A DNA stretch of 64,000 nt from positions 21,527 to 85,526 of the forward strand of contig VGIW01000004.1 in the NCBI GenBank assembly GCA_016867715.1, read 5' to 3'. Numbering within the stretch: the stretch's first letter is position 1; each line of letters begins with the position of its first letter. Origin of the DNA: Candidatus Eisenbacteria bacterium (GTDB taxonomy: Bacteria > Orphanbacterota > Orphanbacteria > Orphanbacterales > Orphanbacteraceae). The notes under the pieces were generated by a model. The model was not told where the DNA came from. It saw only the letters and a program-made list of their open reading frames with translations, and did not search any database. The translations under genes were made by a program, and so were the position numbers. Of the stretch, positions 1 to 9,802 are shown piece by piece.

Positions 1-765
1 GGAATCACGCCGGCGTTCGGCTACCGCGCGGCGATGCGTCTCGGTCTGGCCGGGCTCCGCCTCTCGCGCGGGGTCGGGGGGCGCTCCGGCCTCTTCCGGC
101 TCATCAACCGCCTCTTTCTCTCCCTCGACAACATCGATTGGGAACGAACGCGCGCCTACTCGAAGGGAAACTACGGGCAGATCTACGTCAACCTGAAGGG
201 GAGGGAGCCGCACGGGTCGGTGGAGCCGGAGGCGTACGAGGGGACGGTGCGGGAGCTGATCGAGGAGCTTCGCCGGATCGAGAGCCCCGAGGGGGGCCCT
301 CTTCTCTCCGACGTGTTCCGCAGGGAGGAACGCTTCACAGGGCCGCACGTGGTTCGGATGCCGGACGTGCTCTTCATTCCTCGAGATATGAAGTACAAAG
401 CGCTCGGGATCGTCGATTTCACGACCAGGAGCTTCATCGAGCCGACGTTCGGGAACTCGGGAGACCACCGAATGAACGGGATCTTCCTCGCTCGGGGCGG
501 GCCGATCCGCGCGCGGCGGGAGCGGCTTCCCGAGATCTCGATCTGCGACGTCGCCCCCACGATTCTTCACCTGTTCGGCGAGGCGATCCCCAACGACATG
601 GACGGCCGCGCGATCGAGGAGGCGTTCGGGGAGGAATGGAGAAGGGCGCACCCGGTTCGCTTCCGGGAGCCGTACGAGGCGCGCCCGAAGGGGGAGAGGG
701 CGCTCACCGAGGAGGAGCGGCGCGAGATCGTCGAGCGCCTGAAGGGAATGGGGTATGTGGGATAG
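1..765 (+). CDS. AlkP-superfamily phosphodiesterase / nucleotide pyrophosphatase-like, 3' part
   Basis: The frame is open to the first base of the window, so the N-terminal half, including the nucleophile region, is missing; the ATG at 34 is internal. What remains matches the C-terminal half of type I phosphodiesterase/nucleotide pyrophosphatase proteins: a DWERTRAYSKGNYGQIYVN stretch followed by KGREPHG, the metal-site SGDHRMNGIF, and the terminal DVAPTILHLFGEAIPNDMDGR found in sulfatase and phosphodiesterase relatives. The family hydrolyses phosphodiester or sulfate-ester bonds with two metal ions. It overlaps the next gene, a membrane glycosyltransferase, by 11 bp, which suggests a role in envelope glycan or lipid modification; the substrate cannot be read from sequence. 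Confidence 0.8.
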   Translation, partial: GITPAFGYRAAMRLGLAGLRLSRGVGGRSGLFRLINRLFLSLDNIDWERTRAYSKGNYGQIYVNLKGREPHGSVEPEAYEGTVRELIEELRRIESPEGGPLLSDVFRREERFTGPHVVRMPDVLFIPRDMKYKALGIVDFTTRSFIEPTFGNSGDHRMNGIFLARGGPIRARRERLPEISICDVAPTILHLFGEAIPNDMDGRAIEEAFGEEWRRAHPVRFREPYEARPKGERALTEEERREIVERLKGMGYVG

Positions 766-2332
766 ACGCGATCTCCTCGTCGCGTTTCTTCTCGGCCTCC
801 TCTCACTCCTCCTCTTCCTTCAGTACCTGGACTACGGCATCAACGACGACGAGGGCTACCTCCTCGGCGGCGTTACCCGGATCCTCGAGGGGGAGGTCCC
901 GTACAGGGATTTTCACCACACGTACGCCCCGGGTCGCTTCTACCTCGTCGCTCTTCTCTTCCGGGTTTTCGGCGAGGACCTCTTCGTGGTGCGCGGCCTG
1001 TGGGTGGCGCTCCGCGTCGTGATCGTCTGCCTCGCCTACCTCGCGGGGCGGCGGGTCCTCTCCCGTTCGGGCGCGGTCGCCGCGAGTCTCTTCTTCATCG
1101 CCGCTCCAGGGCCGTGGCACAAGAGCTTCTTTCATCTGTTTCTTCTGGCGAACCTTCTCGCGCTGATGGGGCTTCCCGGGCCAAGGGCGCGCGGCGCCGC
1201 GGCGGCCGGTCTTCTCGCGGGAGCGACGTTCCTCTTTCGGCAGGATCTCGGGGTTTTCGTCTTTCTCGTGTACGGGCTTCTTCTTCTTCTCGGCCGCCGG
1301 ACCGGCGAGAACGCGGCGCGCGGAGCGGCGTTCTTTCTAAGCGCGGCGGCGGCGATCCTCCCCTTCGTTCTCTATTTCGCGGCCGAGGGGGCGCTTCCCG
1401 CGGCCGCGTCGAAGGTCCTTCTCGCGGGGATGCGGGATAACCGGACGAACGCGCTCCCCTTCCCGAGCCTTTTCCATCCGATTTCCGGGGGCGTCTCCGG
1501 CCTCGCGTTCTTTCTTCTTCGTCTCCTTTATTATGTGCCGGTTCCGCTCGCGCTCCTCGCCGGGGCGAGTGGAGTGAGGGGACTCCTCCGCGGGCGTCCG
1601 GACGGGAGACCCCTCTTGGTCCTCTCGCTTCTTGGCCTTCTTTCCTTCAACCAAGCGCTCTGGCGGAGCGACCTCGCGCATCTCTTTCAGGCGGTCGGCG
1701 CGGCGTATCTTCTTCTCCCTTGGGCGCTCGAACGGATCGCCCTGCGATCGGCTCCGGCGCGTGCGGCGCTCCTCTCTGCGCCTCCCGTCCTTCTTCTTCT
1801 CGCGATCTTCATCTACGCGGACGCGTACCGATCGCCCCTCAAACGGCCCTGGATCGCCGCCGAGGGGCTTCAGCCGATCCCTCCCTACTACACCGGCTCG
1901 ATCGCGCAGGTAGGCGGCCGCGTCGAGCGCCTCACGCTTCGGAAGGCGAGGGTGCGCGTTCCGCCCGAGGAGGCGAGGTCTCTCGAAGCGATCGGCAAGG
2001 TCCTCGACCGCTACAGTTCTCCGGGCGATTATGTCCTCACGGTCCCGGGATTCCAGATGATCTACTTTCTCTTCGACCGCGCGAACCCGACCTCGTTCAT
2101 TCACCTGCGAAGGGGATTCGACGCGCCCGCCGAGGAGGAGGCGTATATTCGGGATCTACTGAACCGCCCGACGAAGCTCGTTCTCCTCAGGGACATTCCG
2201 CTCGACGGACGAGAGGAACGCCGCTTCCGGAACTACGCGCCGCGCGTCTTCGATGCGATCGAGCGCGCCTTCGAGCCGGTCGAAAGGTTGGGCGACCTGA
2301 TCGTGTACCGGCGCGCGGAGGGGGAGCGGTGA
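755..2332 (+). CDS. GT-C fold membrane glycosyltransferase (GT39/ArnT-like)
   Basis: A 525-residue polytopic protein rich in Leu/Phe/Ala helices. Near the N-terminus it carries an acidic first-loop motif (NDDEGYLLGG) followed by GEVPYRDFHHTYAPGRFY, as expected for GT-C enzymes that use polyprenyl-phosphate-linked sugars on the outer face of the inner membrane. The C-terminal part (about residue 390 onward) is a soluble periplasmic-type domain. The ATG overlaps the preceding stop and sits behind a GAAGGGA ribosome site. It resembles the protein at 61507-63159, which shares the GEVPxRDF motif. Fold and general activity are inferred from family features; donor and acceptor are unknown. Confidence 0.82.
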   Translation: MWDRRDLLVAFLLGLLSLLLFLQYLDYGINDDEGYLLGGVTRILEGEVPYRDFHHTYAPGRFYLVALLFRVFGEDLFVVRGLWVALRVVIVCLAYLAGRRVLSRSGAVAASLFFIAAPGPWHKSFFHLFLLANLLALMGLPGPRARGAAAAGLLAGATFLFRQDLGVFVFLVYGLLLLLGRRTGENAARGAAFFLSAAAAILPFVLYFAAEGALPAAASKVLLAGMRDNRTNALPFPSLFHPISGGVSGLAFFLLRLLYYVPVPLALLAGASGVRGLLRGRPDGRPLLVLSLLGLLSFNQALWRSDLAHLFQAVGAAYLLLPWALERIALRSAPARAALLSAPPVLLLLAIFIYADAYRSPLKRPWIAAEGLQPIPPYYTGSIAQVGGRVERLTLRKARVRVPPEEARSLEAIGKVLDRYSSPGDYVLTVPGFQMIYFLFDRANPTSFIHLRRGFDAPAEEEAYIRDLLNRPTKLVLLRDIPLDGREERRFRNYAPRVFDAIERAFEPVERLGDLIVYRRAEGER

Positions 2333-3303
2333 GAGGGAACCTCCTCCGGCTCGCCGTCACGATCGCGCTCCTCGCGCTCGTCCTCTCCCGCGTCGACCGG
2401 GAGGAGCTCAGCCTCGCCGGTTCCGAGGTGAGGGTTCTCCTTCTTCTCGCCGGATATGGGCTCAACCTCGTCATGGTCTTCTTGAACACCTACCGGTGGC
2501 AGATCCTCGTGAGGCCTCTCGGGGCGAGCGTGGGTCTTTTCCGGCTCACCTCGTATTACTTCGTGTGCATGTTCTTCAACAACTTCATGCCGACCTCGAT
2601 CGGCGGAGACGTGGTCCGCGTGCTCGACCTCGCCCGCGACACGGGAGAGCGCTCCTCGGCGATGGCTTCGGTTCTCGTCGAGCGCCTTCTCGGTCTCTAT
2701 GTGCTTCTGCCGATCTCGATCGCGGCGTTTCTCCATCTCTATCCCACTCTTCCCGAGCGAGGCTCCTTCCTCGCCGCGGAGGCGGCGATGGCGGTTCTCT
2801 TCCTCGCCGGCACCGTCGCGATCCGGCGGAGCACGCTCCGCCGCGCGGAACCGCTTCTCAAACCATTCGCGCCCCTTCTCCATCGGATGGACGCGCGCCG
2901 GAGAGCGGGGAGGCTCTACGATTTTCTGGACGCATACAAGAAGCACCTCGGCGCCGTCCTCGCGGCGTTTCTTCTCTCGCTCCTCTCCCGATCGGTGTGG
3001 GTGTTCAGCTGCTGGGTTCTCGCGGAGTCGCTCGGCATCCGTCTTTCGGTCGCCCACTTCTTTCTCCTCATGCCGCTGGTGGAGATCGGGAGGATGCTTC
3101 CTCTCTCGCTCGCCGGGATCGGGATCCGCGAGGGCGTGATGCTCCTTCTGCTCCGTCTGTTCGGCGTGAGCGACACGCGGGCCGTGCTTCTCGCCTTCCT
3201 GATCTATGGGATCTTCGTGGTGAACGGGCTTTTCGGAGGGATCGTGTACGGACTCCGCGGCTTCGTCGAGAGCCGAAAGAGGCGCCGCGATGCCGCCGCG
3301 TAG
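2329..3303 (+). CDS. Lysylphosphatidylglycerol-synthase TM-domain / UPF0104 family flippase-like protein
   Basis: 324 residues from a GTG whose last two bases overlap the upstream TGA (GTGA coupling). It is a multi-helix membrane protein with the features of the stand-alone LPG-synthetase transmembrane family (PF03706): N(L/V)..FLNTYRWQILVRPLG, then FFNNFMPTSIGGDVVRV, followed by SVLVERLLGLYVLL, and PLSLAGIGIREG near the C-terminus. It lacks the soluble aminoacyl-transferase domain of MprF, so it is probably a lipid or glycolipid translocase or accessory protein. Its place between glycosyltransferases fits a role in glycan-lipid handling, which is inference. Confidence 0.82.
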   Translation: MRGNLLRLAVTIALLALVLSRVDREELSLAGSEVRVLLLLAGYGLNLVMVFLNTYRWQILVRPLGASVGLFRLTSYYFVCMFFNNFMPTSIGGDVVRVLDLARDTGERSSAMASVLVERLLGLYVLLPISIAAFLHLYPTLPERGSFLAAEAAMAVLFLAGTVAIRRSTLRRAEPLLKPFAPLLHRMDARRRAGRLYDFLDAYKKHLGAVLAAFLLSLLSRSVWVFSCWVLAESLGIRLSVAHFFLLMPLVEIGRMLPLSLAGIGIREGVMLLLLRLFGVSDTRAVLLAFLIYGIFVVNGLFGGIVYGLRGFVESRKRRRDAAA

Positions 3304-5590
3304 AAGGGTGCGGCGGCGGACCGTCCTCCTCGGGCTCTATGTCTTCGCGCTGATCCTCCGACTCGCCTATCTTTGGGACGCGAGAGACAATCCCTTCCCC
3401 GACGCTCTCGGGCTCGACGCACGCTACTACGATCTCCGCGCCGAGGAGATCCTCCGCGAGGGGCTCATCGGCGACGACGCCTACTTCATGGGACCCCTCT
3501 ATCCGCATCTTCTCGCGGCCGTCTACGGTCTCGCGGGGAGGAACCTTCTTCTCGTCCGCATCCTTCAGGCGTTCGCCGGCGCGGCCGTTCCGGTGCTCCT
3601 CTATCGGATCGGCTCGCGCTTCATGAGCCCCACGGTCGCACTCGTCGCGGCCGCGGCGGCCGCGCTCCACGCCCCGTTCATCTTCTATACCTCCTCGATC
3701 CTGGACACGGCCCTCTCGGTGGTCCTTCTTCTTTGGATCCTGGACCGGCTCAGCGTATCGGCCGCGCGCGCCTCGTTTCGGCACCCGCTTCTCACCGGCG
3801 TTCTCTTCGGCCTCGCCGCGGCAGGGAGGGGGAACGTGCTTCTCTTCCTCCCCTTCGCCCTCTTCGCGCTCGCCCGCGCCGAGCCGGGGAAGAGACGGGA
3901 ATTCCGCGCGCCGTTCGCTCTTCTTCTCGGGGTTCTCGTCGTGATCGGGGCGACGACCGCGAGGAACTACGCGGCGAGCGGGGATTTCGTCCCGCTCACC
4001 TCGAACGGCGGGCTCAACTTCTACATCGGAAACGGGCCGGAATCCTCCGGGGCCTACGAGAAGCCGAAGGGCCTCGACGTGGACGAGGACCCGTCGGGGC
4101 GCCGTCTTCTCGAGAGACAGCTCGGCCGCCCGCTCTCCCCATCCGAGGTCTCCGCCGAGTGGTTCTCCCGCGCGACCGCGTGGATCCGCGAGAACCCCGG
4201 CGCGGAGCTCCGCCTTCTTCTCAAGAAGACGATTCTTTTCTTCTCGACATTTGAAATTCCGCAGATCGAAACGTATCGGTTTCAGATGCGCTACAGCCCG
4301 ATCATCCGGGTTCTCCATGCCCCGTTCGGCGTGTTCGCTCCCCTGGCGCTCGCCGGACTCTTCCTCGCCCGCGGGCGAAACCTCTTCCTCCCCGTGTCCT
4401 TCGTCTTCTCGTACGCGGCGTCGATCGTTCTCTTCTTCGTTCTCACGCGGTATCGCCTGCCGGTCGTCCCGATGCTGCTCCTCTTCGCCGCTGCGACCTT
4501 AGTCGCCTTCGTCGAGGAGGCCGCGAAAGGATGCCGGGGCGCTCTCCTCCGCCGCTTCCTGTGGATCGTTCCGTTCTTCGCTCTCTGCAACGTCAACTTC
4601 TACCGTCTCTCCGCGTCGATTGGCGAGGCGCAGTCGTACTATCGTCTCGGCATCATCCATCAGAGCCGCGGCGAAGCCGAGCAGGCGGTTCTCGCCTACC
4701 GCCGTTCGATCGAGCTCGATCCGGATTATGAGCGCTCGCGGCTCAACCTCGGCGAGCTTCTCGCGGTCACCGACCGGAAGGAGGAAGCGGAGGCTCTCTT
4801 CCGCGAGGCGATGCGGATCGAGCCCGAGTACCCGAAGGCATCTCTCAATCTGGGCACCCTCCTCTACCGCTCGGGGCGGACGGAGGAAGGGAAGGCGTTC
4901 CTCGAGGAGGCGCTTCGTCTCGATCCGGGCTACGGAAAGGCATGGCTTCATCTCTCCGCGCTCGCGCTTCTCGAGGGGGATCCCGACGGTGCCGAGAAGG
5001 CGTTCGCCGCGCTCGCCTCGCTCGCGCCGGACGATCCGATCCGCGGGCTCGCCGAGGAGTTCCTCACGCGGATCGAGGAGTTCGATCGAATCGCCGTGTG
5101 GCGCGAGGCGAACAGTCTCCCGCGCGCTCTTCCTCCGGCCACGCGCGAGGCGGCCACGGCGGAGCTCTTTCGCGATCGTGCCGACTGCCTCGCGCTCTAC
5201 CGCGCGGGCGCGGCCGGAGGGGACCCCTCGGCGCTCTACGCTCTCGGCGCGGCCCTCTATCGGGAGGAGGATTGGGCGGGCGCGTCCGCGGCGTTCGAAC
5301 AAGCTGCGCGGAGCGCGGAAGGCCATCCCTTTCTCGGCTTCGCGCGCGGGCTCGTCCGCTTCCGCGAAGGCCGCCCGGAGGAGGCGCTTCCACTTTTCGT
5401 CGAGGAGACGGAGGCGAATCCGGATTTTCTTCCCGCGTGGAGGAACGCAGCGATCCTCGCTTCCCGGCTCGGGCTGCACGGCGAGGCGCGGCGTCTCGCG
5501 GGCGAGTACGCCGCGAGAGCCGAGGAGGAGGACGAGGCGATCCGCTCGATCCTCTCCGCGTCCCCGCCCTCCGCTCAGGGAACCCGGTAG
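3290..5590 (+). CDS. GT39-like glycosyltransferase fused to C-terminal TPR domain
   Basis: 766 residues. Residues 1 to about 430 form a GT-C membrane domain with an acidic first loop (LGLDARYYDLRAEEIL), GPLYPHLLAAVYG and the signature SNGGLNFYIGNGPE. From about residue 445 there are tandem tetratricopeptide repeats (YYRLGIIHQSRGEAEQAVLAY, SLNLGTLLYRSGRTEEG) running to the C-terminus. The TPR part should face the periplasm and may bring together glycan-assembly partners. Two paralogous fusions lie at 36509 and 59560. It overlaps the upstream gene by 14 bp, and its stop overlaps the convergent gene by 16 bp. Confidence 0.82.
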   Translation: MPPRRRVRRRTVLLGLYVFALILRLAYLWDARDNPFPDALGLDARYYDLRAEEILREGLIGDDAYFMGPLYPHLLAAVYGLAGRNLLLVRILQAFAGAAVPVLLYRIGSRFMSPTVALVAAAAAALHAPFIFYTSSILDTALSVVLLLWILDRLSVSAARASFRHPLLTGVLFGLAAAGRGNVLLFLPFALFALARAEPGKRREFRAPFALLLGVLVVIGATTARNYAASGDFVPLTSNGGLNFYIGNGPESSGAYEKPKGLDVDEDPSGRRLLERQLGRPLSPSEVSAEWFSRATAWIRENPGAELRLLLKKTILFFSTFEIPQIETYRFQMRYSPIIRVLHAPFGVFAPLALAGLFLARGRNLFLPVSFVFSYAASIVLFFVLTRYRLPVVPMLLLFAAATLVAFVEEAAKGCRGALLRRFLWIVPFFALCNVNFYRLSASIGEAQSYYRLGIIHQSRGEAEQAVLAYRRSIELDPDYERSRLNLGELLAVTDRKEEAEALFREAMRIEPEYPKASLNLGTLLYRSGRTEEGKAFLEEALRLDPGYGKAWLHLSALALLEGDPDGAEKAFAALASLAPDDPIRGLAEEFLTRIEEFDRIAVWREANSLPRALPPATREAATAELFRDRADCLALYRAGAAGGDPSALYALGAALYREEDWAGASAAFEQAARSAEGHPFLGFARGLVRFREGRPEEALPLFVEETEANPDFLPAWRNAAILASRLGLHGEARRLAGEYAARAEEEDEAIRSILSASPPSAQGTR

Positions 5591-7530
5591 AGCTCGAGCC
5601 CTCCCCATTCTCCGCGCGGCTCGCAGGCCTTCCACGCTCGGTCGAGGATCGCGAGCGCGCGCGCCGGCGCGTATCGCGAAAACACACGCTCGAGCGAGCG
5701 GTTCACGAGAACCCACCGAATCTCTTCTTGTCTCAAGTGATTAAGAAAGGCCTCGTTCGAACCGGATCGTTCGGCCAGACGGACGATGCGGGAGGCCTCG
5801 AAGAAGCTGTCCGCCGCGTAGGGGCGGTGGAGATAGTACCCGCGGTTCTCCCAGACGAGAAGGATCCGCTCTCCGGCGGGGACGGTCCGCTCGGCGGCAC
5901 GGAAGGCGGCGTACGACTGGATCTTTCGCCGGAGATAGGAGTCCTCGCTCTCCCGTCCGGAAACGACCGGGAGCGCGTCGCGGCGGGTCTCCGCGAGCGC
6001 GGGCGCGAGAAGCCCCGCCGCGATCGCGAGGAAGAGACCTCCCTGAAACACGCCGAAGGCTCCGCGCTCGGTTCTCCAGAACCCTCCCGCGGCGGCGGCG
6101 AGAAGAAGAACGACCGGAAGCAAGAACCGAAGCTGCTGCGACCCGAGGCCCCACAGATAGATGCCCGCGAGGGAGAGGAGAAGAACCCCCCGCGTCTCCC
6201 GTCCTCCGCGGACCCACGCCCAGAACGCCCAGAGGAGAAGGGCGGGGGAGAGGACCCCGTCGAAAAAGGCGTAGCGCGGCTCCCCGCGAAGAACCGCGTT
6301 CCACGGGAGGATTAGGAATCGAAGCGGATCCCTCCCCATGCCGATCGATCGCTGCCAGGCGAGAAGCCTCTCGTCGAGAACTGTGTCCCAGCCGTGTCCG
6401 CCGAGGATGGAGGGGAAGAGCGGAAAGAGGGGATTTCCGGTCTCCGCCCATGCCTTGAGGAGCCAAGGGGCGAGAGGAAGATGGGAGAGAAGAAGGAACG
6501 CGATCACGCTCCCCGCGGACACCGGGCGCGCGCGCTTCCCGAGCACGGGGAGAAGAAGAAGCGCGAAGAGGAGTGGATAGGCGGCGTAGGCGCTGTACTT
6601 CGTCGCGAGCATCCCTCCCGCGAGGAGGGAACCGGCCGCGAGATCCGCGCGGCCGGCTGCTCGCGCATGCCGCGCGAGAAGTAGAAACGAAGCCCCGAAA
6701 AAGATGGCCGCCGCAAGATCCACGTTCCCGATCGTGCGGGGGTCAAGAACCAGAGGGAGCGTGAGGAAGAGAGCGGCGGCGGCGAGACCGGACGGCGCGC
6801 GGAAAACCTCCCGCGCGAGACGCGCCGCGAGCGTCGCTGCGGCGAGGGCGAGAAGAAGATGGAACGCGCGCGCGGCCGTCGCGCCGCCGATGAGAGCGGC
6901 TCCCGCGAAGAGGAGATCCGATCCGTGCGGCATGCGCGCGTAGACGAGGTCCGGCGCTCCTTCGAACCGGCCGTTCTCCGCGTAGGCACGGGCGATCGGC
7001 ATGTGGTACACGATCGGGTCGTTCGCGGTGAGCGGGGCGAGCGTTCGGACAAGAAGGAGGGCCGCGGCGAGCACGGCGAGCAACCCGAGCGCGAGGGGGA
7101 AGAACGTCCGGCGGAGAGACGGCGCGCGGACGGAGATCTTCCGCGGCAGGCCTGCGGCGAAGAACGGGACGAGAAGACCGGCGCCGAGAGCGGCCGGGCG
7201 GAAGAGGCCCGCCGCGAGGAGCGCGAAGGAAAGAAGAGAGGAGAGAAGGCCGCCGAGCGCGAAGCAGAGAACCGCGGGTCGGTCCCCGAGCCGGAGAAGC
7301 CGCGCGAGCCCGCTCCCTCCCGCGAGGAGCAACCCTCCGTAGAGAAGGGCGCCGGCGATTCCTTTCGCCTGGCCGCCGGCGTCCCATCCGGTACCGTCCG
7401 AAGCAGCCGGGAGGCCGAGATCGAGACGCGGCGGGTGCGTGAGGAAGAAGAACGCGGAGAGGAAGAGCGCGGCTCCCGCCCAGAACAGAAGGGCGACCCA
7501 CCGGACTTGCTGATGTCCTGCATCCGACAC
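5575..7530 (-). CDS. Polytopic membrane glycosyltransferase (GT-C/GT39-like)
   Basis: 651 residues from a GTG start; a GGGGAGG sequence lies about 11 bases upstream. The protein is strongly hydrophobic with many predicted helices. It carries a lumenal-loop motif (TANDPIVYHMPIARAYAENGRF) and ARMPHGSDLLF typical of ArnT/PMT-like GT-C proteins, and TKYSAYAAYPLLFALL further on. The last ~130 residues are a soluble domain (RRKIQSYAAFRAAERTVPAGERILLVWENRGYYL) seen in many bacterial GT39 homologues. It is convergent with the TPR fusion to its left and divergent from the lipoprotein gene at 7746. Substrate unknown. Confidence 0.78.
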   Translation of the reverse strand: MSDAGHQQVRWVALLFWAGAALFLSAFFFLTHPPRLDLGLPAASDGTGWDAGGQAKGIAGALLYGGLLLAGGSGLARLLRLGDRPAVLCFALGGLLSSLLSFALLAAGLFRPAALGAGLLVPFFAAGLPRKISVRAPSLRRTFFPLALGLLAVLAAALLLVRTLAPLTANDPIVYHMPIARAYAENGRFEGAPDLVYARMPHGSDLLFAGAALIGGATAARAFHLLLALAAATLAARLAREVFRAPSGLAAAALFLTLPLVLDPRTIGNVDLAAAIFFGASFLLLARHARAAGRADLAAGSLLAGGMLATKYSAYAAYPLLFALLLLPVLGKRARPVSAGSVIAFLLLSHLPLAPWLLKAWAETGNPLFPLFPSILGGHGWDTVLDERLLAWQRSIGMGRDPLRFLILPWNAVLRGEPRYAFFDGVLSPALLLWAFWAWVRGGRETRGVLLLSLAGIYLWGLGSQQLRFLLPVVLLLAAAAGGFWRTERGAFGVFQGGLFLAIAAGLLAPALAETRRDALPVVSGRESEDSYLRRKIQSYAAFRAAERTVPAGERILLVWENRGYYLHRPYAADSFFEASRIVRLAERSGSNEAFLNHLRQEEIRWVLVNRSLERVFSRYAPARALAILDRAWKACEPRGEWGGLELYRVP

Positions 7531-7632
7531 GAAGGCGGCAACCTCCCCGCGAGAGAACCTCCCCTTCGAACGTGAAGCAACGTATCACGGAAGGGCGCTT
7601 CCCACAACGCCGCGGGCCCTTCGTTCCGGCTC

Positions 7633-7661
7633 TTGACACGCCCACGGCCATTCAGTATAGT
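7633..7661 (+). promoter_or_regulatory. Sigma-70 promoter of the 7746 lipoprotein gene
   Basis: A perfect -35 TTGACA (7633-7638) and a -10 TATAGT (7656-7661) separated by 17 bp. Transcription would start near 7668, giving a leader of about 78 bases. Confidence 0.85.
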
Positions 7662-7745
7662 GAACGCGCTTGATTTCCATAGGGTTAGAAACACGCGGCC
7701 CTGAGGCCCGCTCGAGGCTGCGGCGAGCGGAAGGAGGAAGGTAAG

Positions 7746-9395
7746 GTGTCGGGTACGATGAGACGGACTGGGTGGGTCCGCGCGGGGTTGTCGGTGCTCC
7801 TTCTCTCGATCCTCGCCTGCGGAGACGACGACTCCGGCCAGTCGATCTTCGACTGCCCGAATTGCGAGCACTGGACTCGGGTCTTCGAGGGGAACGTCAA
7901 CTTCCCGGCCTACATGCCCGGCACGACCGACATCATCGCCTTCAGCTCGGACCGCGGGAACAGCAGGAACACCGAGAACATCTGGGTTGTCGACCTAGAC
8001 GGCCCGGGCGGAGAGCCTGTCTTCTACCAGATCACCAATTCTCCCGACGACGAGTTCGACCCTTCCTGGTCGCCGGACGGAACGCGCTTGGCCTACACGG
8101 CGGTCCTCCGCGACGAGATGAACAGGCCCGGTTACGAGATCTTCATGATCCGCGTGGATGACTTCTCCAACCCCGGCGACGAGGTGCGCCTCACGAACAC
8201 CGACTTCTCCGACGAGGTGGTCGTTTCGAAACCCGCCTCGTCGACTTGGCTGGACAACCAAACGATCCTCTATTCTGATGGGCAAGACGTGTTCACGATC
8301 GAGCTCGAAGGAAACGAACCGGGCGCGCGAACGAAGATGATCAACGATCCTTCGGATTTCATCTTTTCGGGAACGAACGACTTTGTGGAGAACCAGGCGG
8401 CCGCGGTGCGCCTGGGCGGCCGCGACCTCGTCTATTTCGTGTCGGACAGCCGCGTTCCCTTTGGATCGATCCACGTGGAAGCGAAGGACATCGGAGGAGA
8501 TACCGTCTACGCGGAGATCTTCCTCGAGGGGGTCCCCACCGGCGTGCGGACGCCGAACATCGTCGGCGGGCGTCCGCTCGGGAACTACGTCGTCGGGGCT
8601 TCGGTGACCGACCCGCTCGCATCGGAGGACTACTGCGACACACTTCTTTCCGCGCCGTTCGCCGTCTTCGAAAACGACACGACAAACGTAAGCTTCACCT
8701 TTGACAACCCGCGCGGAACGATCGTCCTCATCGCGGGTCCGTGGGGCTCGAACTTCTACTACGACAACAAGTATCAGGGCGTGATCCGGCGGGACACCAC
8801 GAACATCGAGTGCGTGTATCCCGGCCTTCACGAGCTGAAGCTCGTGTCGATCGAGGCGCGAGATACTCTCGGCGTTCTACTCCGCGACTCGATCTGGGTC
8901 GCCGTCGGAGAGAACGAGGTCAAGACCTGCACGCTCGACGTGAGCGGGAGGACGGGGAAGGCGAGAGGCACGGGCGGAGCCACCTCGATTCGCCCGTTGA
9001 GAGCCGTTCGCAAGGGCGCTGAGGTTGCCCAGCACGACCTCCCGGTTCTCTGGAGGTACGACTCGGAAGACGGCTCTTACGTTCCGATCTCCGAGCCGGG
9101 CGAGTACCCCTCCCACCCGGCCGTCGATCCGACGGGGGAATATGTTGCCTATATAGTTGATTTCCGAAGACTTAAAGTTGTCTCTGCCGTGACCGGCCTC
9201 ACCCGGTGGGTTCCCCTCCCCGGAGCCACCGGCATCAACATCTGCTTCCGCGAGGCGATGCATCCTTGCTGGTCCTCGGACGGAGGGCGGCTTCTCCTCT
9301 CGCTTTCGCCCTGCATCGACCAGCCATCTTCGGACGGCAGCGCGACCGAGTTTGACGGGTGGGAGGTCGAGATCGGGCCTTTTCTCCCCCGGTAG
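7746..9395 (+). CDS. TolB-like beta-propeller lipoprotein with PEGA-like insert
   Basis: 549 residues. The GTG at 7746 is preferred over the ATG at 7758 because AAGGAGG (7731-7737) is 8 bases upstream. The N-terminal signal ends in SILAC, a lipobox, followed by GDDDSG, so a lipid-anchored protein is expected. Around residues 50-130 there are PD40-type propeller blades (FPAYMPGTTDIIAFSSDR; DPSWSPDGTRLAYTA). Residues ~300-375 resemble a PEGA/FN3-like beta sandwich (NSTV-type turns, YPGLHELKLVS). The C-terminus returns to propeller motifs (HPAVDPTGEYVAYI, HPCWSSDGGRLLLS). Likely surface or periplasmic binding; ligand unknown. It has its own promoter. Confidence 0.75.
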   Translation: MSGTMRRTGWVRAGLSVLLLSILACGDDDSGQSIFDCPNCEHWTRVFEGNVNFPAYMPGTTDIIAFSSDRGNSRNTENIWVVDLDGPGGEPVFYQITNSPDDEFDPSWSPDGTRLAYTAVLRDEMNRPGYEIFMIRVDDFSNPGDEVRLTNTDFSDEVVVSKPASSTWLDNQTILYSDGQDVFTIELEGNEPGARTKMINDPSDFIFSGTNDFVENQAAAVRLGGRDLVYFVSDSRVPFGSIHVEAKDIGGDTVYAEIFLEGVPTGVRTPNIVGGRPLGNYVVGASVTDPLASEDYCDTLLSAPFAVFENDTTNVSFTFDNPRGTIVLIAGPWGSNFYYDNKYQGVIRRDTTNIECVYPGLHELKLVSIEARDTLGVLLRDSIWVAVGENEVKTCTLDVSGRTGKARGTGGATSIRPLRAVRKGAEVAQHDLPVLWRYDSEDGSYVPISEPGEYPSHPAVDPTGEYVAYIVDFRRLKVVSAVTGLTRWVPLPGATGINICFREAMHPCWSSDGGRLLLSLSPCIDQPSSDGSATEFDGWEVEIGPFLPR

Positions 9396-9433
9396 GGGGG
9401 CGGGCTAACCGGTTCCCCTTTCATCGGTAAGAG

Positions 9434-9463
9434 TTGACACTCGCGAGAACGGTTTGGTATAAT
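9434..9463 (+). promoter_or_regulatory. Sigma-70 promoter of the 9803 secreted-protein gene
   Basis: TTGACA (9434-9439), 18-bp spacer, consensus TATAAT (9458-9463). Its spacer and flanks closely resemble the promoter at 13443. Confidence 0.88.
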
Positions 9464-9802
9464 CGCGGGCGATGCGGCGGATTTCATCCAAATGGCCCAG
9501 GGCATCCCGCAGCGCGAAGCGTCGCCGTAACTCGCTGTTCTAGAATGGGATATGCAAGAAGGCTGCGGAAGATACGGACTTTCCAACAAGGAGGTGGTCA
9601 GAGGAAGAAACGGGTTCAACAAGCTTCCGAGGAATTCCGCAACGTCCGGCGGGGGCCGAATCCGTCGCTGGCCGCCGGTGGGGCGCTGCGGATGTGGGGT
9701 CTCTAGTTTCCGCTCCGAAGCCGACTTCCGAGCACGGGAGACGGGGTGGGAGCATCGACCCACGGTTGTTCTCTGTTCCTTGTGCGATGGAGGGCAGACG
9801 GT
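9464..9802 (+). other. Long 5' leader of the 9803 gene
   Basis: About 330 bases separate the likely transcription start (near 9470) from the start codon. The stretch contains AAGGAGGTG at 9588-9596, a near-perfect match to the 16S anti-Shine-Dalgarno tail, with no start codon at a usable distance. It also holds an 84-codon frame (9552-9806) whose TGA overlaps the ATG at 9803 as ATGA. No known riboswitch was recognised. The small frame has no convincing protein features, so I do not call it a gene. Confidence 0.5.
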